From Desulfovibrio sp. (lineage in GTDB: Bacteria > Desulfobacterota > Desulfovibrionia > Desulfovibrionales > Desulfovibrionaceae): 6,896 nt of DNA. Shown here one piece after another: positions 1-6,100 of this stretch (position 1 is its first letter; each line of letters opens with the position of its first letter). The position numbers and the translations under genes were made by a program. The DNA is taken from the NCBI GenBank assembly GCA_014804915.1, contig JAAUYW010000160.1, positions 1 through 6,896 of the forward strand. Direction: 5' to 3'. The notes beneath the pieces are model-generated. The model ran no database searches. It was not told the origin of the DNA and saw nothing but the letters and a program-made list of their open reading frames with translations.

Positions 1-10
1 ACAAAAAAAT

Positions 11-33
11 AGGGGTTACGCAATGTAACCCCT
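11..33 (-). terminator. Rho-independent terminator of tRNA-Asn
   Basis: The arms AGGGGTTAC (11-19) and GTAACCCCT (25-33) pair perfectly over 9 bp around a 5-nt loop. Read on the minus strand, the stem is followed by a run of seven T (positions 9 to 3). It lies just past the CCA end of the tRNA, so it ends the leftward rng-queH-tRNA transcript. On the plus strand there is no T run after the stem, so it acts leftward only. Confidence 0.9.
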
Positions 34-42
34 TGAAATTTC

Positions 43-118
43 TGGCTCCTCGAGACGGACTTGAACCGCCAGCCTAGTGATTAACAGTCACCCGCTCCAC
101 CGATTGAGCTATCGAGGA
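43..118 (-). tRNA. tRNA-Asn (anticodon GUU), CCA encoded
   Basis: The minus strand folds into a full cloverleaf. The acceptor stem is TCCTCGA with TCGAGGA. The D stem is GCTC/GAGC. The anticodon stem is GGTGA/TCACT with the 7-nt loop CTGTTAA. The T stem is GGCGG/CCGTC with loop TTCAAGT. The discriminator base is G and the CCA end is encoded (43-45). The anticodon GTT lies at 83-85 and reads Asn codons AAC and AAU. G34 is the position normally changed to queuosine, the modification made by the pathway of the queH gene 43 nt upstream. The pairing and loop sizes leave little room for another identity. Confidence 0.97.
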
Positions 119-137
119 ACAATCAGGCAAGAAGCAC

Positions 138-165
138 ATTAATTCAAAAATGGAGCTACTGTCAA
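138..165 (-). promoter_or_regulatory. Sigma70-type promoter for tRNA-Asn
   Basis: On the minus strand a perfect -35 box TTGACA (160-165) is followed after 16 nt by ATTAAT (138-143), a 4/6 match to the -10 consensus. The distance to the first tRNA base (118) gives a short 5' leader of about a dozen nt after the expected start point. The -35 box contains the queH stop codon TGA (162-164), so the promoter is packed into the end of the upstream gene. The tRNA can thus be made apart from the rng-queH transcript. Confidence 0.6.
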
Positions 166-737
166 GCAGTTAGTGGCGAAGTTTTTTGAAGGCGCGCAAG
201 TTTTTTTTCGTAGCGTTCGGCTTCGCTCAGAATACATCCGCAATAAGGCTGCCGGTACAGTCCCCAGTTTCTGGAAAGATCAATGCCTGCCTGCCAGTCC
301 GTGCGGAAATCCCGGTACACAAAATTGAGTCCATGCGTTTGCGCAAGTTTTTCGCCGCATTCACGGATAAAATCATGCGGCTGGTAGCGGGAATAAAGCA
401 GTGTGCTGGTAAAATGTTCAATTCCCAGGGATACAGCCTTGCGCGCGCAGGCTTCCAGTCTCTGGGCGCAGCAACGCTGGCAGCGTTCTTTGGACTGCGC
501 AAAAGGCAGCTGCCATTCGAGCCAGCTGGCGATATTCCAGTCATCATCAAATTGCAACTCAATTTCAGATCTGGCAGCGCATTCAGCTGCGGCTTCACGG
601 CGGCGCAAATATTCCGCCAGGGGGTGAATATTTGGATTCATGAACCAGCCCAGCACTGCAAAGCCTTCATTGCGCAGGCGCATGATCGGCATAATGGCGC
701 AGGGGCCGCAGCAAATGTGAAGAAGGAGTGAAGGCAT
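162..737 (-). CDS. queH: Epoxyqueuosine reductase QueH
   Basis: QueH (formerly DUF208) carries out the last step of queuosine synthesis, reducing epoxyqueuosine to queuosine at wobble position 34 of tRNA-Asn, -Asp, -His and -Tyr. It is the iron-sulfur, cobalamin-independent alternative to QueG. The 191-residue protein shows the family signature in order: HICCGPC at 7-13, NPNIHP at 34-39, ERCQRCC at 84-90, TSTLLYSRYQ at 110-119, and YRQPYCGC at 161-168. Cysteines 9, 10, 13, 86, 89, 166 and 168 are candidates for the iron-sulfur and metal site. Length is normal for the family and no key residue is missing. The ATG start is fixed by the HICCGPC motif, which always lies near the N-terminus. It begins 3 nt after the rng stop and has no good ribosome binding site, so translation is probably coupled to rng. 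tRNA-Asn, a substrate, follows directly. Confidence 0.93.
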   Translation of the reverse strand: MPSLLLHICCGPCAIMPIMRLRNEGFAVLGWFMNPNIHPLAEYLRRREAAAECAARSEIELQFDDDWNIASWLEWQLPFAQSKERCQRCCAQRLEACARKAVSLGIEHFTSTLLYSRYQPHDFIRECGEKLAQTHGLNFVYRDFRTDWQAGIDLSRNWGLYRQPYCGCILSEAERYEKKLARLQKTSPLTA

Positions 738-740
738 GAT

Positions 741-2573
741 TTAAAAACGGATCTGGAGCTCAACTGATTTGCCGGATTCTTCTTCCAGCAGGCGCAGGGC
801 GTCGCGCTTAAAGTTGAGAATGTACATACCCAGCTCGCGCCCTAGCTCATAGACAAGACGGCTGCCGCTGGACCGTTGCAGCTTGCGGCGCAGTTCGCGC
901 AATAATTGCAGGGCCTGCCATTCCAGATTGCGTCGCAAGCCGGTGCCTCCGCAGCATTCACATGTTTCCATGCTGATTGAAAGGGCGGAGGAGCCCATGC
1001 GCTGGCGCACCAGCTCCAGGAGTCCAAAAGAGCTCATACGTGCCACATCGTGTCTGGCGCGATCGGATTTCATGGCCTGTCTAAGGCTTTTTTCCACTTC
1101 CAGCACGTGTTTTTTGTCTCGCATTTCAATAAAATCAATAACGACCTGGCCGCCAATGTCGCGCAGGCGCAGCTGTCTGGCAATGGCTTGAGAAGCTTCA
1201 AGATTGGTCTTGAACGCCATTGCCTCAAAATTGCCCTTGCCTGAAATTTTGCCGGAATTGATATCTACGGCCATCAGCGCCTCTGTCTGGTCAAAAACCA
1301 GCCGTCCGCCAGAAGGCAGGCTTACTTCGCGGCTGTAAATTTGCTCCAGCTGGGGCATCAGGCCAAATTTGTCCCAGAGCGACTGGCTGGCATCCGCATA
1401 AAGCTTGACAAGATCCTTTTTACGGGGAAAGAGCAGGCTTGCCATTGCTCGGACGTGTTCCGCTTCGTGGGGATCATCCACCCAAATTTCGCTCACATCT
1501 TCGGTGAGATAATCCCGCACAGCCCGTTCTGGCAGACCTGGTTCCTGATGAATCAGCGCAGGCGCGGATACTTCCGTGGCGCGTTTGCGGATTTCTTTCC
1601 AGAGTCTTTTCAGGTATTGGAGGTCATTTTTTAGCGTGGTTTTTGTGGCACCCTCGCCAACTGTGCGCACAATTACGCCAAAGCCGTTTCCTGGATCAAT
1701 GCCGCTCATCATTTCGCGCAGCCGGGTGCGTTCTTCAGGTTCCGTAACCTTGCGCGATACGCCAATCTGTTCCTGGCCTGGAGTAAGCACGAGAAAACGG
1801 CCTGCAAGCGAAAGCCAGGTTGTGAGAAACGCCCCCTTGCTGCCGGCCGGCTCCTTTACCACCTGCACCAGCAGTTCCTGGCCAGTTTTGAGTATTTTCT
1901 GGATTGGAGGAAATTTGCGGTCAGAGCCGGGTTCGAGCGGATTTTGCCAGTATTCGGGATGAATCTGGTCTATCTGCAAAAACCCGTTTTTGCCAGAGCC
2001 ATAGTCCACAAAAGCGGCCTGAAGATTGGGGTCAATATTATGGACAACGCCTTTATAAATATTGCCCTTGATTTTGCTCTGGTGCAGCATATCCAGATAA
2101 TACTCCAGCAGGGCCCCACCTTCGGCAAGCCCTACTTCAACTTGCTCGCCCTGGAGCACGCTGATAAACATGCGCTTTATCGGCCCCGGGGGAGCTGATT
2201 TGGGCGCGTCCTGTTTTTTTGACTTGCGCGCCTTAACTGGAGCAGGAGGCAATGCCAGCACCTGGACAAGACGCTCAAAGATTTCCAGCGGACTCAGAAA
2301 AGGGATCGCCTGCGTAGCCTCGGCCTGCTTTTGGGAACGGCCTTTGCCTCCGCGTTTTCCGCGCCGGCTTTTACGCCTGGGGGCGCCATTTTCCTGGTTG
2401 GCTGTATCAGGCGCGCCAGGCTGTTCCTCGGGGGGAGGAGTCGTAATTTCAGAAACAGGCTTCTTCTTTTTTGCGGGCCTCCCGCGTTTGCGGGGGGGAT
2501 CAGTTGATTCAGGAGAAGACTGGGGCTGTTCCGCAGCTGGAACGCCCGAAGATGTATCATCGGAAAAACTCAT
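741..2573 (-). CDS. rng: Ribonuclease E/G family endoribonuclease
   Basis: This is a single-strand-specific endonuclease of the RNase E/G family, which processes rRNA and tRNA precursors and turns over mRNA in the cytoplasm. The start chosen is ATG 2573 (610 residues), because AAAAGGA lies 5 nt before it. An ATG 33 nt upstream (2606, 621 residues) has no comparable site. Residues 1 to about 130 are a low-complexity, basic, Pro/Lys/Arg-rich extension that includes RKRGRPAKKKK (28-38), an AT-hook-like motif, and a second basic patch (66-79). The conserved part begins near MFISVLQGEQVEVGLAEGG. The S1 domain follows from KGNIYKGVVHNIDPNLQAAF (about 169-188). The DNase I-like catalytic part has the metal-binding aspartates D437 (AVDINSG) and D480 (VIDFIEM), then the zinc-link cysteines C538 and C541 (CECCGGTG). 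Only about 70 residues follow, so the long RNase E-type C-terminal scaffold is absent. By architecture it is closer to RNase G with an N-terminal tail, and the rng symbol is a choice. It leads the rng-queH-tRNA-Asn unit. Confidence 0.92.
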   Translation of the reverse strand: MSFSDDTSSGVPAAEQPQSSPESTDPPRKRGRPAKKKKPVSEITTPPPEEQPGAPDTANQENGAPRRKSRRGKRGGKGRSQKQAEATQAIPFLSPLEIFERLVQVLALPPAPVKARKSKKQDAPKSAPPGPIKRMFISVLQGEQVEVGLAEGGALLEYYLDMLHQSKIKGNIYKGVVHNIDPNLQAAFVDYGSGKNGFLQIDQIHPEYWQNPLEPGSDRKFPPIQKILKTGQELLVQVVKEPAGSKGAFLTTWLSLAGRFLVLTPGQEQIGVSRKVTEPEERTRLREMMSGIDPGNGFGVIVRTVGEGATKTTLKNDLQYLKRLWKEIRKRATEVSAPALIHQEPGLPERAVRDYLTEDVSEIWVDDPHEAEHVRAMASLLFPRKKDLVKLYADASQSLWDKFGLMPQLEQIYSREVSLPSGGRLVFDQTEALMAVDINSGKISGKGNFEAMAFKTNLEASQAIARQLRLRDIGGQVVIDFIEMRDKKHVLEVEKSLRQAMKSDRARHDVARMSSFGLLELVRQRMGSSALSISMETCECCGGTGLRRNLEWQALQLLRELRRKLQRSSGSRLVYELGRELGMYILNFKRDALRLLEEESGKSVELQIRF

Positions 2574-2578
2574 GCCCA

Positions 2579-2585
2579 TCCTTTT
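2579..2585 (-). promoter_or_regulatory. Ribosome binding site deciding the rng start
   Basis: AAAAGGA on the minus strand lies 5 nt before ATG 2571-2573. It favours this start over the ATG at 2604-2606 (preceded by TTTCGGGGC) and over the ATG at 2577-2579, which overlaps the site itself. Confidence 0.65.
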
Positions 2586-2835
2586 ATTAGCAGGCTGGCT
2601 TCTCATGCCCCGAAATTGACTGAAGACAGGGCAGTAAGGGCCGCTTGCATCCTGGGAAAATCAACTTTCGGGCGCGTTCTTTGACAACAGGCCGAAAGGG
2701 TAAAAATTCGTGAGCCAGTGCTATTGCCTGCTCCGCTTGCAAGATAACCGGAATAGAAAAATTTGCAAGGAACATAACGGGATTTTGCCTGAAAAATGGA
2801 TTTGGGCGCTGAAACGTGGCCTGATGCTTTTGTGA

Positions 2836-2864
2836 TTGACGCGAGTTTATTTAGATTGCAATAT
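2836..2864 (+). promoter_or_regulatory. Candidate speB operon promoter (weak)
   Basis: TTGACG (2836-2841, 5/6 match to -35) is followed after 17 nt by CAATAT (2859-2864, only 3/6 match to -10). An alternative reading is TTGTGA (2830-2835) with TAGATT (2852-2857) at a 16-nt spacing. Either would start transcription shortly before the speB ribosome binding site at 2890. The ATTGCAAT palindrome overlaps both -10 candidates, which would suit an operator. Neither promoter is strong, and this is a suggestion only. Confidence 0.25.
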
Positions 2865-2889
2865 GCGCCATATCCCCGATACCATTTGC

Positions 2890-2895
2890 AAAGGA
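2890..2895 (+). promoter_or_regulatory. Ribosome binding site deciding the speB start
   Basis: AAAGGA lies 6 nt before ATG 2902. A longer frame could begin at TTG 2836 or ATG 2863, but neither is preceded by such a site, and the extra residues do not look like family sequence. Confidence 0.75.
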
Positions 2896-2901
2896 TTTCC
2901 C

Positions 2902-3783
2902 ATGTCGCAAGGGTTTCTGGCCAGCGAATATGCCCCCGCCCAGCCTGATTCTGCAGGATTTTATGTTATTCCCTGCCCATTTGAACGCAGTGTGAGCTAT
3001 GGTCATGGCACGCGCAATGGCCCGGATGCCATTTTGCTTGCTTCACAGGAACTGGAAGCATTGGAATCCGGCATGGCGCCTGGCAAGGCTGGCATTTATA
3101 CAATGCCGCCAGTGAATACCGAGGGCAGTGCGGAAGCCGTTCTTGTCCGTATAGAAGCAACTGTGGAAAAAGCGCTTGAAAATGGCGCAATTCCGGTGCT
3201 GCTTGGCGGCGAGCATACCGTAGCTCTTGGCGCGATTCGCGCCCTGGCGGTTGCAGCCCAAAAAAATGGCGAGCCTTTTGGCATAGTCCAGTTTGATGCG
3301 CATGCGGATTTGCGCGACTCCTACAAGGGGGACAAGTATTCCCATGCCTCGGTCATGCGGCGTGTAATTGATGAGATGGGGATTCCTCTTGTGCAAATTG
3401 CGGTGCGGGATATTTCTCCGGAAGAAGTTGAAGTGCGCGAGCTGCACAATGTTACCCATTATGATGCATATTTTCTGGCTCGCGTAGGCTTGCCGGCCGC
3501 GCCCCTGCCAGAAAATTTTCCCCGGAATATCTATATCAGTTTTGATGTGGATGCTTTTGACTCCAGTCTGATGCCTGCGACTGGCACTCCATCTCCCGGG
3601 GGTCTCAACTGGCGTGAAACCCAGTTTATTCTGGAAGCCTGCGTGAAAAATCGTCGCGTAATCGGACTTGATGTAGTCGAGCTGGCGCCGATAGAGAACT
3701 TGCATCATGCAAGTTTCACAGCGGCGAAACTTGTCCATCTGCTTATGGGGCTGGCCCATGAAAGCCAGAGCGTGAAACAATGA
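2902..3783 (+). CDS. speB: Agmatinase (ureohydrolase family)
   Basis: The predicted reaction is hydrolysis of agmatine to putrescine and urea by a cytoplasmic binuclear-manganese enzyme of the arginase/agmatinase fold. Counting from ATG 2902 the protein has 293 residues, normal for the family. The metal ligands are all present: H105 in LLGGEHTVALG, D132/H134/D136 in FDAHADLR, and D215/D217 in SFDVDAFDSS. The family's PATGTPSPGG loop follows at about 224-233, then VVELAP with E261. H148 lies in YSHASVMRR, the form seen in archaeal-type and thermophile agmatinases. Arginase, guanidinobutyrase or another ureohydrolase cannot be excluded from motifs alone, but agmatinase fits best. It leads the rightward operon and its TGA stop overlaps the panB ATG (ATGA). 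A 19-bp perfect palindrome lies in its 3' end (3697-3715). Confidence 0.88.
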   Translation: MSQGFLASEYAPAQPDSAGFYVIPCPFERSVSYGHGTRNGPDAILLASQELEALESGMAPGKAGIYTMPPVNTEGSAEAVLVRIEATVEKALENGAIPVLLGGEHTVALGAIRALAVAAQKNGEPFGIVQFDAHADLRDSYKGDKYSHASVMRRVIDEMGIPLVQIAVRDISPEEVEVRELHNVTHYDAYFLARVGLPAAPLPENFPRNIYISFDVDAFDSSLMPATGTPSPGGLNWRETQFILEACVKNRRVIGLDVVELAPIENLHHASFTAAKLVHLLMGLAHESQSVKQ

Positions 3784-4601
3784 ACACTGTCGCGACATTT
3801 AAAGCCGCAAAAGGCAGGCAGAAATTGACCATGCTCACCTGCTATGATTACAGCATGGCCAAAATCATGGATGAATGCGGCATGAATGCCCTGCTCGTAG
3901 GCGATTCGCTTGGCATGGTCATGCTTGGCTATGCTTCCACCATTCCGGTTACGCTGGATGAGATGGTTCATCATTGCGCGGCAGTAGCCAGAGGCGCGAA
4001 AAATAGCCTGATTGTCTGCGATTTGCCTTTTATGGCCTTCCAGACAGGTATCCACGATACGCTAGTCAATGCCGGCAGGATAATCAAGGATGGCGGCGCG
4101 CAGGCAGTAAAACTTGAAGGCGGCTCGGAATTCACGCCGGAAATCGAAGCCCTGGTCCGAGCTTCCATTCCGGTAATGGGGCATATCGGCCTTACCCCCC
4201 AGTCTGTCAATGCGCTTGGTTCTTATAGGGTGCAGGGCAAGGATCCAAACGCAGCCCAAAAATTGATTGATGATGCCCGCGCCCTGGAAAAAGCCGGAGC
4301 GTTCGCCATTGTTCTTGAGTGTGTGCCAGCCTCCCTAGGCGCGCGAATTACCGAAGCTGTTTCCATTCCTGTTATTGGCATTGGCGCCGGGCCTGAGTGC
4401 GATGGCCAGGTACTGGTCTGGCAAGACATGACTGGCATTGCAGGGGAACATTCGCCAAAATTTGTGCGCAGATTCGCTGAAGCAGGCCAGATGCTGCGCC
4501 AGGCCTTCACGGACTATGCGGCCGCGGTGCAGGCAGGCCAGTTTCCGGCTGATGCGGAATGTTATCATATTGAACCTGAAATTCTGGCCAGGCTGTATTA
4601 A
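3780..4601 (+). CDS. panB: 3-methyl-2-oxobutanoate hydroxymethyltransferase
   Basis: PanB transfers a hydroxymethyl group from 5,10-methylenetetrahydrofolate to 2-oxoisovalerate to give ketopantoate, the first committed step of pantothenate and coenzyme A synthesis in the cytoplasm. The 273-residue length is typical. Family motifs are all present: TMLTCYDY at 17-24, VGDSLGMV at 40-47 with metal ligand D42, DLPFM at 81-85 with metal ligand D81, KLEGG at 111-115 with E113, GHIGLTPQ at 134-141, the catalytic glutamate E180 in VLECVP, and IPVIGIGAGPECDGQVLVW at about 196-214. The start overlaps the speB stop (ATGA) and has only a weak ribosome binding site, so translation is probably coupled. panC and panD are not in the window. 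The next gene begins within about 30-40 nt and no terminator intervenes. Confidence 0.95.
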   Translation: MNTVATFKAAKGRQKLTMLTCYDYSMAKIMDECGMNALLVGDSLGMVMLGYASTIPVTLDEMVHHCAAVARGAKNSLIVCDLPFMAFQTGIHDTLVNAGRIIKDGGAQAVKLEGGSEFTPEIEALVRASIPVMGHIGLTPQSVNALGSYRVQGKDPNAAQKLIDDARALEKAGAFAIVLECVPASLGARITEAVSIPVIGIGAGPECDGQVLVWQDMTGIAGEHSPKFVRRFAEAGQMLRQAFTDYAAAVQAGQFPADAECYHIEPEILARLY

Positions 4602-4615
4602 TCAGGCGCTTTCGC

Positions 4616-4647
4616 AAGAGGCGCAACTTATGGAAACTGACAATTGA
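4616..4647 (+). other. Five-codon frame METDN with strong RBS before the transporter
   Basis: AAGAGG (4616-4621) stands 8 nt before ATG 4630, the best ribosome binding site near the start of the transporter gene. From that ATG only M-E-T-D-N can be read before TGA 4645-4647. That TGA overlaps the TTG (4644-4646) that opens the transporter frame. Two readings are possible. The ATG may be the original start, with one base lost (a single extra T would join METDN to LILLEKLKE). Or it is a mini-leader that hands ribosomes to the TTG. The ribosome binding site also lies partly in a weak hairpin (4606-4611 with 4619-4624). Confidence 0.45.
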
Positions 4648-4835
4648 TCCTGCTTGAGAAATTGAAAGAGGCAGCCATTTCCGTTATTCCGGTTATGGCG
4701 GTAGTCTGGCTGCTCCATATCTCTGTGGCCCCTCTGGGTGAAAATCTGGGCCGTTTTCTGGTTGGCGGCGGCTTGCTTGTCTGTGGCCTGGCCATATTTT
4801 TGCTTGGCGCGGAACTGGGGATTGTGCCAATTGGC

Positions 4836-4838
4836 TAG
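4836..4838 (+). other. In-frame amber codon (TAG) in the transporter gene
   Basis: TAG stands as codon 65, with an open frame of the same protein family directly before and after it. The two halves of the protein align without gaps here: PIG, the TAG and 29 residues to AEP in repeat 1, and PAG, His314 and 29 residues to AEP in repeat 2. The amber thus takes the place of an ordinary residue in a loop. One base change from CAG, GAG or AAG would create it. The base after it is C, a context that terminates less efficiently in bacteria. Confidence 0.9.
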
Positions 4839-6089
4839 CGGGCCGGTTTAGCTCTCACGCAAAGGCGCAGCCTGCCCCTGCTACTGGGCACTGGCTTTGC
4901 CATTGGGTTTTTCATAACTGTAGCCGAGCCGGATGTGCATGTTCTGGCGCAGCAGGTGGCTTCGGTAGATCCCACAATTGAGCCCCTCTGGCTGATTGGC
5001 ATGATCGCTGTCGGGGTTGGCCTCTTTGTTGTTGTCGCCCTGGCGCGCATTGTTTTCCAGCTTTCGCTGCGTTTGCTGCTTGCGGCCTTTTATGCCCTGA
5101 TTTTTCTTTGCGCAATTTTCACGGCGCCAGCTTTTCTTGGCATTGCCTTTGACGCAGGCGGGGCAACCACCGGCCCCATGACGGTGCCCTTTATCATGGC
5201 CCTGGGCATAGGCATTGCTGCGGTGCGGGCAAGGGGCCAGAACGATAGTTTTGGCCTGATTGGCGTAGCCTCGATTGGGCCTGTGCTTTCAATTCTCATT
5301 CTCGGATTATTCCAGACAGGCGCAGAAGTGGCCGCAAATTCACAACAGGAAGAAGCGGCGTCAAGCCTGTGGGGTCATTTTCTAAATCTGATGCCGGAAA
5401 CTGCCGCTGAAGTAGGCATGGCCTTATTGCCTCTGGTCGGACTGTTTCTTCTGTTTCGCATGTTTCTGCTCAAACGCCTTACCCGTTATCGCATGCTGCG
5501 CACAGCCTTTGGCCTGTTTTACACATGGCTTGGGCTTGTGCTTTTTTTTGTTGGCGTAAAGGGTGGCTTTATTCCGGCCGGCCACAGCCTGGGCGTACTG
5601 GTGGCCCTGCATCCCCAGAGCTGGCTGCTGGTGATGGTAGCCTTCACACTTGGGGCGCTGGCGGTCTGCGCCGAACCAGCAGTGTGGGTGCTGACGAAAC
5701 AGGTAGAAGAAGTTTCCGGAGGCACGATCAGAAGCCGCGTTTTGCTGGTTTTTCTTTGCATTGGCGTCGCGGTGGCAGTAGCGCTTGCCCTGTTTCGCGT
5801 AAAATCCTCACTTTCCCTGTGGTGGTTCATTGGACCTGGCTACATTATTGCCTTTCTGATGACATTGTTCTGCCCGCCAATGTTCACGGCAATAGCCTTT
5901 GACTCCGGCGGGGTGGCAAGCGGGCCGATGGCCTCCACCTTTATCCTGGCTTTCGCGCTGGGCGCTTCCAGCGGTCTGGGAGGCAATCCCATTCTGGACG
6001 CATTTGGGGTAATTGCCCTTATTGCCATGACGCCGCTGATTGCCATACAGCTATTGGGCATACTCTATCGTAAAAAAGCCGACTTATCC

Positions 6090-6095
6090 GGAGGG
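6090..6095 (+). promoter_or_regulatory. Strong ribosome binding site of the P-II-like gene
   Basis: GGAGGG lies 5 nt before ATG 6101, inside the last codons of the transporter gene. The P-II-like gene can therefore be translated well by itself, even if ribosomes stop at the upstream amber. Confidence 0.8.
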
Positions 6096-6100
6096 AAAGC

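Larger units (their letters stand above)
2574..2901. other. Divergent intergenic region with TTGCAA repeats
   Basis: About 330 nt separate the leftward rng and the rightward speB. I see no convincing gene: a 62-codon minus-strand frame (2587-2775) has no ribosome binding site and no recognisable motif. The region holds TTGCAA at 2737, 2763, 2856 and 2886. Three copies lie in perfect 8-bp palindromes: CTTGCAAG (2736-2743), ATTGCAAT (2855-2862) and TTTGCAAA (2885-2892). A near copy, TTGCAT, is at 2645. It must contain the promoters for both directions, but none on the rng side is clear. Confidence 0.6.

Noticed and set aside
186..731. Plus-strand frame of 181 codons opposite queH
   Set aside because: It lies wholly antisense to a confidently identified gene, has no family motif and no good ribosome binding site.
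2170..2619. Plus-strand frame of 149 codons opposite the rng N-terminal region
   Set aside because: Its low-complexity composition mirrors the repetitive coding strand of rng, and it has no supporting start signal.
2587..2775. Minus-strand frame of 62 codons upstream of rng
   Set aside because: The residue mix is fairly protein-like, but there is no ribosome binding site before its ATG, no known motif, and it runs into the rng start.
2836..2901. N-terminal extension of speB from TTG 2836 or ATG 2863
   Set aside because: The AAAGGA site with 6-nt spacing supports ATG 2902, and the extra residues do not resemble agmatinase N-termini.
3043..3798. Minus-strand frame of 251 codons opposite speB
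   Set aside because: Long, but fully antisense to speB, rich in His, Gln and Cys in the way of shadow frames, and without recognisable motifs.
4606..4624. Terminator after panB
   Set aside because: The possible hairpin has only about 6 pairs including a wobble and no T run follows, so it does not separate panB from the transporter gene.
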